Source: Persicitalea sp038242095 (GTDB lineage Bacteria > Bacteroidota > Bacteroidia > Cytophagales > Spirosomataceae). Taken from it: a DNA stretch of 46,457 bases. Below the pieces are notes generated by a model, which was not told where the DNA came from, ran no database searches, and saw only the letters and a program-made list of their open reading frames with translations. Of the stretch, positions 22,489 through 31,986 are shown piece by piece (the first letter of the stretch is position 1; every line of letters starts with the position of its first letter). Location: assembly GCA_038242095.1 (NCBI GenBank), contig JBBSSJ010000002.1, positions 1-46,457 of the forward strand, written 5' to 3'. The position numbers and the translations under genes are program-made.

Positions 22489-25374
22489 TCAAAAGAATCC
22501 CCTCTTGCGCACGCTGCCCGTCACGCCGCGCATGTTGTAGGTAAAGCTTAACATGAAGTAGCGCGCCAGGGTGCTTACCTGTTCCGTTGTTACGAAATTT
22601 TGGGAAGCGTATTGCCGAATACCTTGATTTTGGTTAAATACATCGTAAGCCGAAAGCCTGATTTCGCCCTTCTTGCTCTTCAACATAATTTTGTACAACG
22701 ACAGGTTCAGGATTGGCTGATTCCGGTTAAAACCAAACCGGTTGTTGACGTAGGTATTGAGGTTGAAGCGCGCCGAAAAGTACACCGACGTCAGAAAATT
22801 GACGTTCATTTCGCCGCCGTAGGAACTGTTATAAATTCGCTGGTTTTGGCTGGTATTAAGCGAATAGCGCGTATTGGTAATATTCCAATTGGCGTTGGCG
22901 TAAAAGGTGAACTTCTCATTGGGCGTCAAGCTTAGGTTAGTCCCCAGGCGGTAGCTATCCGAATTAGTGGTATTTAATTGATTGTTGACAAAAAGCAGGA
23001 TTTTACCGGTATTGATTTGGCTATTGAAGCCCAGAGTGCTCTTGGTTTTTTTGAGCGGGAAACCATAGTTGAGGTACGCGCCCAGATTGGTACCGCCCGT
23101 AATGTTCATCGGCTTCGAGCGGGTGATAAGTTTCTCGTCGATCTGCTGATTATAAACGACCTGGTCGACGCGGTAACTGTAATACAGGTTGCCAAAGAAC
23201 TGCACAAAACTGGCGGCGTTGAAATATTGGTAGCCCGCGTTCACATTGTGCGACGACTCCGGCACCAGATTCGGATTTCCTTCCCGGATATAAAGCGGAT
23301 TGCTATTGTCTACGATCGGCTGCAAGTCCCGAATGTTGGGCTCGTTGACGTTCATATTATAGCTAAAATTGAGGTAGCGATTGTTTTTGAGGTCGAATCG
23401 CACGCTGGCGTTGGGCGTGAAACGGGTGAATCGGCGATCGATTTGGGTGACCGAACTTGAATACTTACTCCCGGCAAAATCGCCTTTTAAGTCGAAAGTT
23501 AGCCCCGCCAGTCCCAGCGCCAAGTTGAAACCCTTGTTAGAGTAGCGGAAGCTGGTCCCCAATCGGTTGTAGACAAAATTATTGGTGTAATAGCGACTTA
23601 ACTGATCGTTACGATCAAACGTTTTGTCGTCCGAATTGACGTCAAAAACTTCGCGGTTGACCTCATCCTGCCGCAGGCTGAAATTGTAGAAGGTTTCCCA
23701 AAAAAAGTATTTGGCGAACGGTTCGATGTACAGCAAACTTCCCTTCAACTGCGTTCTGATACTGTTGGTTTCGTTATTCTGATTCAGATTCTTGACGCTG
23801 TCCGGTTGGTTGGGTACGTAGAAAGTATTGTTGGATAGCTGGTTCGACTCGCCATCGGAATTATTGATGTTGTAGCCTACACTGGCGGAAAAATTCCGTC
23901 CTTTCGTCTTGAACTTGTGACGATACAAGGCCGTGTTACCCATGGAAAAAGAGTTGAATTGGCTGGTATTTTCGAGCGCCGACTGGGTAGCCAGCACGTC
24001 CCCCTGCCGGTAAAATTGCTGGTCGCTGCGGTAGCGTGAGTTGCCGCTGCCGTAGCGGACATTGCTGAGAATTACCACGGAGTTGAGCGAATCGATCTTT
24101 TGTTCGAGCCGGAGTCCGCCCCGATGGTTGATGTTCAGGTTACCCGATTTGTTGTCATTATCGTTTCGGAAAGTTCGATCGCTCAGGATACTTTCGCGCC
24201 TTGAAAATGCGTCGCGCACGGCGTCGGTTTGGTTGAAGTAGTAGTTGCCACTGAAAAGTGTTTTCTTGTTATCGTAGTTGTAGTTGGCTCCCGCGACCCA
24301 GTTCTTGGTGAAGCCTTCGTCGGGCCGCCCACCCGCCTGAATGGTCAGCCCCTCGCCGTCGCCATCGGAGCTGTAGAAGATCACGCCGCCGCCGTTGCTG
24401 AAGCCAAAATCACCGTCGTCGCCCCAGTTGAAGGATTGGCTTCCCCGGAAATCCTGGTAATCGTCCCACGATAAGCTGCTCTGATTGGTATTGTTACCCA
24501 ACCCGACCACGGCAAACTGCTGCTTGTCGTTAAAACGGTTATAGTTCACTTTGCCTTCCACCCGATTGTCGGTACCTGCCCCGACGGTAGCTTTGCCAAA
24601 GCCGCCTTTCTTATGACTTTCTTTGAGTTCAAGATTCAGCGTTTTTTCATTTTTGCCATCCTCGACTCCCGTCAATCGCGCCTGTTCGGTCTTGCCATTG
24701 AAGACCTGCACCTTGGCGATCGCGTCAGCGGGCAGGTTTTTGGTCGCCATCTTAGTATCACCGCCAAAAAAGCGCTTGCCATCGACCGTTACCCGATTGA
24801 CTTCCTGTCCCTGAGAACGGATGCTCCCGTCCTGCCCCACCTGCATACCCGGCAGGCGGCGCAATAAGTCCTCGACGGTGGAGCCGGGCGGCACCTTAAA
24901 CGAACTAGCATTATACTCCACGGTATCGCCTCGGATACTCAAAGGGGCACGGGCGGTTTTGATGACTACCTCGAATAAATCCTGGTTTAGGGCCGTTAAC
25001 GCCAGCGTCCCGACGTCGACCACATCCTGATCTTTGGGATCGATCAGCGTGTCGAGCGGTATGTACCCTACGTAAGTAATTTTTAAAATGTAGGGCGTGC
25101 GCCGCATGTTCTTGAACTCGAAATGCCCCGCATCGTTCGAGCGGTTGTAGTTGACCAACGCCGAGTCTTTTGGGGCAAGCAACATGACCGTGGCTCCGGG
25201 CAGAATGGCGTTCGTCGAATCGATGAGATTGCCTTTGATTGTAAAGCGGCCCGAGGTTTGGGCGTGCGCGGTCGCAACTAGGAACAGCAGAAGAAGCGGT
25301 AGGAATAGGTTTTTCAAGGCTGGGAACGGTTTAGTTGAGGAATGACGCTTTACAAAGGGTAGTATCTTGACCAA
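22489..25374 (-). CDS. TonB-dependent-receptor-like outer membrane beta-barrel protein
   Basis: 961 residues with a signal peptide ending VATAHAQ. Residues about 43-125 are a carboxypeptidase-regulatory-like Ig domain (TIKGNLIDSTNAILPGATVML), then a plug domain (VVIKTARAPLSIRGDTVEYNA, VEDLLRRLPGMQVGQDGSI, NRVTVDGKRFFGGD), then a long barrel of the OMP_b-brl_3 type. Such proteins take up nutrients or export peptides with TonB energy; there is no SusD partner. It forms a two-gene unit with the GLPGLI gene. No obvious substrate clue. Confidence 0.88.
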   Translation of the reverse strand: MVKILPFVKRHSSTKPFPALKNLFLPLLLLFLVATAHAQTSGRFTIKGNLIDSTNAILPGATVMLLAPKDSALVNYNRSNDAGHFEFKNMRRTPYILKITYVGYIPLDTLIDPKDQDVVDVGTLALTALNQDLFEVVIKTARAPLSIRGDTVEYNASSFKVPPGSTVEDLLRRLPGMQVGQDGSIRSQGQEVNRVTVDGKRFFGGDTKMATKNLPADAIAKVQVFNGKTEQARLTGVEDGKNEKTLNLELKESHKKGGFGKATVGAGTDNRVEGKVNYNRFNDKQQFAVVGLGNNTNQSSLSWDDYQDFRGSQSFNWGDDGDFGFSNGGGVIFYSSDGDGEGLTIQAGGRPDEGFTKNWVAGANYNYDNKKTLFSGNYYFNQTDAVRDAFSRRESILSDRTFRNDNDNKSGNLNINHRGGLRLEQKIDSLNSVVILSNVRYGSGNSRYRSDQQFYRQGDVLATQSALENTSQFNSFSMGNTALYRHKFKTKGRNFSASVGYNINNSDGESNQLSNNTFYVPNQPDSVKNLNQNNETNSIRTQLKGSLLYIEPFAKYFFWETFYNFSLRQDEVNREVFDVNSDDKTFDRNDQLSRYYTNNFVYNRLGTSFRYSNKGFNLALGLAGLTFDLKGDFAGSKYSSSVTQIDRRFTRFTPNASVRFDLKNNRYLNFSYNMNVNEPNIRDLQPIVDNSNPLYIREGNPNLVPESSHNVNAGYQYFNAASFVQFFGNLYYSYRVDQVVYNQQIDEKLITRSKPMNITGGTNLGAYLNYGFPLKKTKSTLGFNSQINTGKILLFVNNQLNTTNSDSYRLGTNLSLTPNEKFTFYANANWNITNTRYSLNTSQNQRIYNSSYGGEMNVNFLTSVYFSARFNLNTYVNNRFGFNRNQPILNLSLYKIMLKSKKGEIRLSAYDVFNQNQGIRQYASQNFVTTEQVSTLARYFMLSFTYNMRGVTGSVRKRGFF

Positions 25375-25500
25375 AAGGTTGCAAACGCAAGAAATTAATT
25401 TTTCCCATAAAAAACTAATTTATTAGTCCGAAGTCACTGACTTGATTATTCACTTCGAAATCATATAAATATATATAAAATTTTCTTACATAATAAAAAA

Positions 25501-25534
25501 GGAGTTAAAAAACAGAATGCTGTCCCTTAACTCC
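25501..25534 (-). terminator. terminator of the FabH gene
   Basis: GGAGTTAA (25501-25508) pairs with TTAACTCC (25527-25534) around an 18-base loop; on the minus strand T6 follows. It lies 26 bases after the FabH stop. The 126 bases further on (25375-25500) are AT-rich and should hold the receptor gene promoter, but no clean -7 element is seen. Confidence 0.6.
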
Positions 25535-25560
25535 CTCAATTCAAACTTTTTAAAAAAAAT

Positions 25561-26619
25561 CTACCAGCGGATCAACGCCGATCCCCAGGTAAAGCCGCTG
25601 CCGAAGGCCGCCAGACAAACCAGATCGCCCTCGTTGATTTTGCCTGCCTCCCAAGCCTCGCAAAGCGCGATCGGTATGGAGGCAGCCGTGGTGTTCCCGT
25701 ACTTTTGGATGTTGTTCCAAACCTGATCGTCGCGCAAACCAAGTTTTTGCTGCACAAATTGGCTAATGCGCAGATTGGCCTGGTGTGGAATAAGCATGTC
25801 GATGTCGCCGGACTGCAAACCGGTTTTAGCAAGTGCCTCCTGAATTACCTCGGGAAACTTCACCACCGCATTTTTAAACACCAACTGCCCTTCCATGTTA
25901 GGATAAATATTCTTGCGCTCAAGCAATTCCGGATAGATGAAAATATCGCCATATTCGGAATCGGGAAAGCCAAAATTCTCCTTACCCAGATGGTAACCGC
26001 CGTGGCTGCCGGGGTTGAGCATCGCCAGTTGTTCGGCGTGGGTACCGTCAGAATGCAGGTGCGTGGTCAGGATGCCCTGCCCCTCTTTTTCGGCGGGTTG
26101 CAGGATCACGGCCCCCGCGCCATCGCCAAAAATAACGGTCACGTTGCGGCCCCGCGTGTCGAACTCCAGCCCCATCGAGTGCATTTCGGAGCCCACGAGC
26201 AGGATGTTCTTGTACATGCCCGTTTTGATGAACTGATCGGCGACCGAAAGTCCGTAAATAAAGCCTGAGCATTGGTTGCGAATGTCCAGTGCCCCGATTT
26301 CGGTTTTGGTGATGCCCAGTTCGCGCTGCAACAACACGCCGCATCCAGGAAAATAATAGTCTGGACTAAGTGTGGCGAAGACAATGAAATCCACGTCTTC
26401 TTTCGAAATTCCGGCCCGCTCGATGGCAATTTCGGCGGCGCGGGCGGCCATGGTGGTCGTAGTTTCTTCATGCTTCTTGGCGTAGCGGCGTTCTTTAATG
26501 CCCGTCCGTTCCTGAATCCAGGCGTCGGAAGTTTCCATGACCTTGGACAGGTCCTCGTTGGTGACTACGTTCTCGGGAACATAATGGCCTATTCCGGCAA
26601 TTTTTGTGTTAAATAGCAT
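25561..26619 (-). CDS. fabH: 3-oxoacyl-ACP synthase III (FabH)
   Basis: 352 residues, the usual length. The catalytic triad is clear: C117 in NQCSGF, H279 in IPHQANLRI and N309 in YGNTTAAS. The start MLFNTKIAGIGHYVPENVVTN is family-typical. It condenses an acyl-CoA with malonyl-ACP to start fatty-acid synthesis. It is monocistronic, away from plsX or acpP, so it may be the second FabH found in many Bacteroidota, or the enzyme for branched starters; sequence alone cannot tell. Confidence 0.9.
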   Translation of the reverse strand: MLFNTKIAGIGHYVPENVVTNEDLSKVMETSDAWIQERTGIKERRYAKKHEETTTTMAARAAEIAIERAGISKEDVDFIVFATLSPDYYFPGCGVLLQRELGITKTEIGALDIRNQCSGFIYGLSVADQFIKTGMYKNILLVGSEMHSMGLEFDTRGRNVTVIFGDGAGAVILQPAEKEGQGILTTHLHSDGTHAEQLAMLNPGSHGGYHLGKENFGFPDSEYGDIFIYPELLERKNIYPNMEGQLVFKNAVVKFPEVIQEALAKTGLQSGDIDMLIPHQANLRISQFVQQKLGLRDDQVWNNIQKYGNTTAASIPIALCEAWEAGKINEGDLVCLAAFGSGFTWGSALIRW

Positions 26620-26771
26620 GTATTATGATGGTTAATGCGTGTTTAGGTACGAAAACGCTTCGTTGATCGGGTGCTGCCTACAAAGTAAGGAATTAATTGC
26701 CGGTCGTTTTACCTTTTCATACAAGAGAAAAATAACCCATGGCTAAAAGCCAACAGCTGATTTCCAAAAAG

Positions 26772-27281
26772 ATGAAAAAAATTGGACTACTATCCGACAC
26801 CCACGGTTACCTCGACCCCGCCGTGCTCGAGCATTTCAAAGCGTGTGACGAAATATGGCACGCCGGAGACGTGGGCAATCCTGAAGTGATCGAAAAGTTG
26901 GAAGCCTTTAAGCCATTGCGCGCTGTATCGGGTAATATCGACGGGCAAGCCGTCCGGTTACTGGCGCCGGTGGACCAACGCTTTGAGGTAGAAGGTCTGG
27001 CTATTTGGATTACGCACATCGGCGGCTACCCGCCGCGCTACAACCCCACGGTAAAGTCTCAGTTGCGAAACGCGCCTCCCGATATTTTTGTCTGCGGGCA
27101 TTCGCACATTTTGCGCGTCATGCGCGATCCGGCTTTGGGCAAGCTCCTTTACCTCAATCCCGGCGCAGCGGGCCGCGAGGGCTTTCACAAAATGCGAACC
27201 CTGTTGCGCTTTTCTCTGGACGCCGGAAAAGTTAAGGATATGGAGGTTGTGGAGTTGGGGCTGCGGGGAGCAATTCAATAA
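26772..27281 (+). CDS. YfcE/MJ0936-type metallophosphodiesterase
   Basis: 169 residues from the ATG at 26772 (MKKIGLLSDTHG), preferred over the in-frame ATG at 26739 because family members begin at this point; the longer form stays possible. All metal-site motifs are intact: SDTHG, HAGDVGN, SGNIDG, THIGG and GHSH. It is a cytoplasmic, Mn-dependent phosphodiesterase that hydrolyses model phosphodiesters, with no fixed physiological substrate. Contrast this with the atypical phosphoesterase at 5345. It is followed 39 bases later by the alkaline-phosphatase-superfamily gene on the same strand. Confidence 0.87.
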   Translation: MKKIGLLSDTHGYLDPAVLEHFKACDEIWHAGDVGNPEVIEKLEAFKPLRAVSGNIDGQAVRLLAPVDQRFEVEGLAIWITHIGGYPPRYNPTVKSQLRNAPPDIFVCGHSHILRVMRDPALGKLLYLNPGAAGREGFHKMRTLLRFSLDAGKVKDMEVVELGLRGAIQ

Positions 27282-27320
27282 TAACTTCAATGAATTTATT
27301 AGTATCACGTCAACTAAGTT

Positions 27321-28586
27321 ATGTACATGATATATAAACTGTTGAAAAACAAGAAATACAATCTACTTGCCTTGCTCTTATTCGCCTCCTACACTGCTTC
27401 CCTGGGCCAGGCTCCGCAGAAGAAGGCGCTGTTCGTGATCGTGGACGGCATTCCGCGGGACGTGGTGGAAAAAGTGGCCACGCCCTACCTGGATTCCATT
27501 ACGGCGGTGGGAGGCTACGCGCTGGCCCACGTGGGTGGTGGCAAAGATACCTACTCCCAAACGCCGACCATTTCGGCGGTGGGCTACAACAGTCTGCTGA
27601 CGGGCACCTGGGTCAATAAGCATAATGTCTGGGGCAATGACATTAGAGCTCCCAACTACGCCTACTGGACCATATTCAGATTCCTCAAAGATCAGTATCC
27701 CCACAAGCGAAGTGCGGTTTTTTCGACTTGGCTCGACAATCGTACAAAGCTTATCGGGACGGGATTGCCCCAAACCGATCACCTCCAAGTCAACTATCCG
27801 TTCGACGGTTTCGAGCTGGACACGTTGCGATTCCCGCACGATGCGGAGAAACAGTATATCCATCAAATCGATGAGTTGGTCGCCAATGAAGCAGCCGATC
27901 ACCTGCGGATCAAAGCGCCCAACCTCTCGTGGGTTTATCTTGAATTCACCGACGACATGGGCCACAAATATGGCGACAGTGAAAAGTTTTACCAGGCGGT
28001 CCGCACTATGGACGACCAAATGGGGCGACTGTGGCAGGCGATCAAGTACCGCGAAAAGGAATTTAACGAAGATTGGCTGGTCGTGATCACGACCGACCAC
28101 GGCCGCGACGCCAAAACCGGGCAGGGCCACGGCGGGCAATCCGACCGCGAACGGAATACCTGGATTGTGACCAATGCTAAAAATCGCAACGTTCAATTTC
28201 AATCGACGCCAGGCATTGTGGACATCATGCCTACCCTTGCCCGTCACCTCGACCTCTCGCTCCCGAAGGAGCAGGCGTTCGAGATCGACGGCATCCCTTT
28301 CACCGGACCGCTTTCCATTATTCAGCCGACCGCCAAAAAACATGGCACCCAACTATCCCTTGCCTGGAAGTCAGTAGATGCGGGAGGAAAAGTGAAAATT
28401 TGGGTATCCACTACCAACCATTTTAAAGAAGGCGGGCGCGACAACTACCTCTTGATGGGCGAAGTACCGGCCAAAAACGAAAAAATCGAATTAGACATTT
28501 CTAAAATATCCTCCCCGATCTATAAAATTGTCCTGGAAGGAGAACATAATAGTGTTAATACCTGGGTTCAGAATTCGAAGGAATAA
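27321..28586 (+). CDS. secreted alkaline-phosphatase-superfamily (nucleotide pyrophosphatase-like) enzyme
   Basis: 421 residues with a signal peptide ending TASLGQ. Metal and active-site elements of the superfamily are ALFVIVDGIP (D42), TPTISAVGYNSLLTGTW with the likely Thr/Ser nucleophile at 81-85, FTDDMGH, and VVITTDHGRD with GQGHGGQSDRER. It resembles type I phosphodiesterase/nucleotide pyrophosphatase proteins. The last 90 residues add a beta domain. It is expected in the periplasm, releasing phosphate from nucleotides or phospho-sugars. It is probably co-transcribed with the phosphodiesterase gene upstream. Confidence 0.85.
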   Translation: MYMIYKLLKNKKYNLLALLLFASYTASLGQAPQKKALFVIVDGIPRDVVEKVATPYLDSITAVGGYALAHVGGGKDTYSQTPTISAVGYNSLLTGTWVNKHNVWGNDIRAPNYAYWTIFRFLKDQYPHKRSAVFSTWLDNRTKLIGTGLPQTDHLQVNYPFDGFELDTLRFPHDAEKQYIHQIDELVANEAADHLRIKAPNLSWVYLEFTDDMGHKYGDSEKFYQAVRTMDDQMGRLWQAIKYREKEFNEDWLVVITTDHGRDAKTGQGHGGQSDRERNTWIVTNAKNRNVQFQSTPGIVDIMPTLARHLDLSLPKEQAFEIDGIPFTGPLSIIQPTAKKHGTQLSLAWKSVDAGGKVKIWVSTTNHFKEGGRDNYLLMGEVPAKNEKIELDISKISSPIYKIVLEGEHNSVNTWVQNSKE

Positions 28587-28597
28587 GAACCCAGGTA
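28559..28597. terminator. inverted repeat between convergent genes, possible shared terminator
   Basis: TACCTGGGTTC (28559-28569) and GAACCCAGGTA (28587-28597) are exact inverse copies of 11 bases around a 17-base loop that holds the stop codon of the upstream gene (28584-28586). Seven bases later lies the stop of the sortilin-like gene on the other strand. No T-run follows on either side, so factor-independent termination is doubtful. Confidence 0.4.
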
Positions 28598-28603
28598 TCT
28601 GAC

Positions 28604-31600
28604 TTACGGCATCGTAATCTTCTCAATCCCTTTCTCCCGACAAAGTGCATTGAAGGCATTAATTTTCTGGACGAGTTGCTGCTTTTCAACGCTGAGCTTG
28701 GCCCACTGGGCGTCGAGCTCCTTGATTCGCTCCGTTTGGCCGTTGGTTACACTTGGCACGTTGCCGTCGACCTCGCCACGCACGAAGATATAGTCCGCGC
28801 TGAGCATATTCAGGAAGTTGATAACGTCGTCGTTTGATTCGGCTTTGTTTTGCACGAGTTTGTCCTCCCAGCTTTTCATCGCCTTGGTCAGCGATTTGGC
28901 CGTATCAGCCACGGCTTTCATCGCGGGCTTGTCTTTGATTAGCGTCGCGAGTTCGGTGATCTGCTTTCGTGCATTGCGCATATCAAGCACCGAGGTGTGA
29001 ATCTCCTTTACTTTATCCTCTATAGTAGTAAGCACGCGTTGCTGCTCGGCGTAGTCCGCTGCGCTCGCTTTTATGCGCGGGTCGGGCAAAATAGTAAAGG
29101 CCGACGTTTTGCTATTTTTTTTGTACTTGATTCTTGCCTGGTAAGCGCCGGGGGCTACTTTATGTCCGTCATAACTGCCTTCGATAAACACCTTGGGCAC
29201 GCCGGGCAGCGTTTCGGCGCGTTGGTCCCAAATAAACCGGTTCATGCCACTTTTCATCGGCAGGAGGTCGTCGGCTGACGGGCCGCCGGGATATTCCTCA
29301 AAGTCTTCGTCTTCCTTGCTGCTAAATTCCCGCACCACTTTACCCTGCCCATCCAAAATCTCCAGCGTAATCGTTTGACTGGTGTCGACCTCCGCCGGCA
29401 GGCGGTAGTACAGCACCACGCCGGTTGCCGGATTGTCACCCATCAGCGAATTCTTGACCGGGATCAGATCGTCTTTCCCCTCGACCTTATTCAGCGCGCT
29501 TCCGCCCGAAACGCGGTAGGTATCTTTGGGCGTGTATAGCCACACGCTATCTGCCTGGGCTACTTCGGGCTGCTGCCGGATCACCGGAAGATCGTCCAAA
29601 ATCCAAATGGAACGGCCCATCGTCGCGGCGATCAAATCGCCATGATGTACCTTCAAATCAGTGATTGGCGTGATGGGCAAATTCAAGTTAAACGGTTGCC
29701 ATTGCTTGCCGCCATCGTACGAGAGGTACAGGCCGGTTTCGGTACCGGCGTAGAGCAAATCTTTTCGTTGGTCGTCTTCCCGAATCACGCGGGTATAGGC
29801 GCCGTCGGGAATGCCATCGTTGATTTTGGTCCAGCTTTTACCGTAGTTGGTTGTTTTGTAGAGCGCCGGCGCGAAGTCGTTGAACTTGAAGCGGGTCGTG
29901 GCAAGGTAGGCCGTGGCTTTATCGTGCGGCGACACTTCGATGGCATTGACGAGCGTTTCGCCGAGCCCTGTGGGCGTGACGTCGGTCCAGCTCTGGCCGT
30001 TGTCCCGGGTCAGGTGCACTATCCCGTCGTCGCTGCCTGTCCAAAATACGCCCGGCTCGTTGGGCGCTTCGATCAGGTACGAAATTGTGGCGTAGTTCTC
30101 ACCACCCGCGCCTTCATTGGTATAGGGTGCACCGCCTAAACCAAGCTTTGTGGTGTCGGCTTTGGTCAGGTCAGGCGAGATGACGGTCCACGTCTTGCCA
30201 AGATCGGTGGTTCTAAATACCCGGTTCCCGGCGTGATAGTAGGCTTTTTCGCGTTGGGAATAGATGATCGGCGCGTTCCAGTTGAAGCGATATTTCATTT
30301 CCTTCGCCGGAACCGATTGGTACTGGATCGGCGAAATCATCACGCCCTTACCTTCCTTAGTGTCCAGGTTAAGGAGTTCGATCGTGCCCTGGTAGCTTCC
30401 GCCCATGACGTACTGCGGGTCATCGGGGTCGAAAGCCAAAAAGGCACTCTCCCCGCCCGCCGAAGCTTCCCAATTCCGCTCGGTGATGCCCCCACTGCTG
30501 GTACTACGGCTGCTGATCATGACGGAAGAATTATCCTGCTGTCCGGCGTAAATACGGTAGGGAAAAACATTGTCGACGCTGAGTCGGTAGAACTGCGCCG
30601 TGGGCATGCCGTCCTGCGATGAAAAGCTTTCCCCCATATTGTGGCTTACCGCCGCGCCGCCGTCGTTGGAAAGCAACATGTTTTTATTGTTTTTGGGGTT
30701 GATCCAAAGGTCGTGGTAGTCGCCGTGGGTTTTCTTAAAGACGGGGCCAAACGTCTTCCCGCCGTCGATGGATTTCAAGGCGGGCGAGTTGAGGACGTAA
30801 ACGGTGTTTTCATCGACCGGGTCGGCGAAAATCTCGGTGTAGTACCAGGCGCGCTGCACGGTGCGGTGGTCTTTGCTGACCCGCTTCCAATTCTTCCCCG
30901 CGTCGTCGGAGCGGAATACGCCGCCTTTTTCTTTTTGGGTGTCGGATTCGATTACCGCGAAAACCCGCTCGGGATTAGCCCGCGATACCGATATTCCCAT
31001 CTTACCCATTTCTTTGGGTAGTCCTTTTTCTATTTTCTGCCAGGAGGTACCCGCATCGGTCGATTTGTAAAGCCCGCTACCGGGTCCACCGCTTACCATC
31101 TGCCAAGGCAGTCGGCGGTGGTCCCACAGCGCCGCGTACAGGATACGCGGGTTAGTCATGTCCATGCTGAGGTCGGCAGCGCCGGAGTTCTCGTCTACGT
31201 ACAGTACCTTCTGCCAATTCTTGCCGCCGTCGACCGATTTGTACACGCCGCGTTCCGGCGATGCGCCGTGCAACGCGCCCTGCGCGGCGACGTATACCAC
31301 ATCGGGATTGTCGGGATGAATGCGGATCATGGCGATGTGCCGCGTTTTGTCGAGACCCACGTTCGTCCAGGTTTTACCCGCGTCGGTCGATTTGTAGACG
31401 CCATTGCCGTAGGAAGTCATCACGCCGCGCGGCGCGTGCTCACCCATTCCGACGTAGAGCACATTAGGGTCTGACTCAGCCACCGCCACCGCCCCAACGG
31501 AGGCAGTTTTGAAAAAGCCGTCGGAAATGTTATTCCAGTTAACGCCAGCGTCCTCCGTTTTCCACAGTCCACCGCCCGTAGTACCCATATAATACGTGAG

Positions 31601-31810
31601 CGGATCACCGACCACGCCCGAAGAAGCCACCGATCGCCCCCCCCGAAAGGGGCCGATGTTGCGCCATTTGAGTGCTTTCAAATTTTGATCGAGACCGGAA
31701 TTTTCACTTTTTTTGGCGAGGCTCGGGCTTGACTTTAATTTGCCTTTTCGTTGGGCAAAAATCACCGTGGACCATAAAAAGATTACGAAAATTGGTATTA
31801 TTTTTTTCAT
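28604..31810 (-). CDS. large secreted sortilin (VPS10)/BNR-repeat propeller protein
   Basis: 1068 residues with a signal peptide (MKKIIPIFVIFLWSTVIFAQ). From residue 45 to about 700 there are many BNR/Asp-box-type repeats (GGGLWKTEDAGVNWN, GVYKSTDAGKTWTNVG, GVYKSVDGGKNWQ, GLYKSTDAGTSWQ, GVFRSDDAGKNWK), which build a sortilin-like ten-bladed propeller. The C-terminal third includes an Ig-like strand set and a helical end (about 900-1060). Such proteins are abundant in Cytophagales and Acidobacteria; peptide or glycan binding is likely, and enzymatic activity is unproven. A good promoter match lies about 40 bases upstream. Confidence 0.85.
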   Translation of the reverse strand: MKKIIPIFVIFLWSTVIFAQRKGKLKSSPSLAKKSENSGLDQNLKALKWRNIGPFRGGRSVASSGVVGDPLTYYMGTTGGGLWKTEDAGVNWNNISDGFFKTASVGAVAVAESDPNVLYVGMGEHAPRGVMTSYGNGVYKSTDAGKTWTNVGLDKTRHIAMIRIHPDNPDVVYVAAQGALHGASPERGVYKSVDGGKNWQKVLYVDENSGAADLSMDMTNPRILYAALWDHRRLPWQMVSGGPGSGLYKSTDAGTSWQKIEKGLPKEMGKMGISVSRANPERVFAVIESDTQKEKGGVFRSDDAGKNWKRVSKDHRTVQRAWYYTEIFADPVDENTVYVLNSPALKSIDGGKTFGPVFKKTHGDYHDLWINPKNNKNMLLSNDGGAAVSHNMGESFSSQDGMPTAQFYRLSVDNVFPYRIYAGQQDNSSVMISSRSTSSGGITERNWEASAGGESAFLAFDPDDPQYVMGGSYQGTIELLNLDTKEGKGVMISPIQYQSVPAKEMKYRFNWNAPIIYSQREKAYYHAGNRVFRTTDLGKTWTVISPDLTKADTTKLGLGGAPYTNEGAGGENYATISYLIEAPNEPGVFWTGSDDGIVHLTRDNGQSWTDVTPTGLGETLVNAIEVSPHDKATAYLATTRFKFNDFAPALYKTTNYGKSWTKINDGIPDGAYTRVIREDDQRKDLLYAGTETGLYLSYDGGKQWQPFNLNLPITPITDLKVHHGDLIAATMGRSIWILDDLPVIRQQPEVAQADSVWLYTPKDTYRVSGGSALNKVEGKDDLIPVKNSLMGDNPATGVVLYYRLPAEVDTSQTITLEILDGQGKVVREFSSKEDEDFEEYPGGPSADDLLPMKSGMNRFIWDQRAETLPGVPKVFIEGSYDGHKVAPGAYQARIKYKKNSKTSAFTILPDPRIKASAADYAEQQRVLTTIEDKVKEIHTSVLDMRNARKQITELATLIKDKPAMKAVADTAKSLTKAMKSWEDKLVQNKAESNDDVINFLNMLSADYIFVRGEVDGNVPSVTNGQTERIKELDAQWAKLSVEKQQLVQKINAFNALCREKGIEKITMP

Positions 31811-31850
31811 ATAAAGAATATTCTTTGGTTAAATGCGGGTTATTTGCCCA

Positions 31851-31881
31851 CAAAACTAGGTTATTTCGCTCAAATTCAAAA
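31851..31881 (-). promoter_or_regulatory. promoter of the sortilin-like gene
   Basis: On the minus strand TTTTG (31881-31877), 18 bases, then TAGTTTTG (31858-31851), an exact match to TAnnTTTG. The leader to the ATG at 31810 would be about 35 bases. Confidence 0.52.
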
Positions 31882-31930
31882 CCACACTCGAATGGTCTGG
31901 AATAATTTTTTATAAAAATTAACAGACCGA

Positions 31931-31963
31931 TTTGTTTGTATTTATTCAAACATTGTACTTTTA
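31931..31963 (+). promoter_or_regulatory. promoter of the RRM gene
   Basis: Two TTTG elements (31931-31934 and 31935-31938) lie 21 and 17 bases before TACTTTTA (31956-31963), one mismatch from TAnnTTTG. The start codon is at 31987. The region diverges from the sortilin-like promoter 50 bases away. Confidence 0.45.
31933..31952. promoter_or_regulatory. palindrome in the RRM promoter, similar to that at 10140
   Basis: TGTTTG (31933-31938), spacer TATTTATT, CAAACA (31947-31952). The arms are identical to those at 10142-10161, and the 8-base spacers differ in one base. It sits between the -33 and -7 elements, a normal position for a repressor site. Confidence 0.4.
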
Positions 31964-31986
31964 GAAAAAAATTAACCGATTCAGGA

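Noticed and set aside
27378..28352. Open frame of 324 codons on the minus strand opposite the phosphatase-family gene
   Set aside because: Shadow of a well-supported gene; no start context or family pattern.
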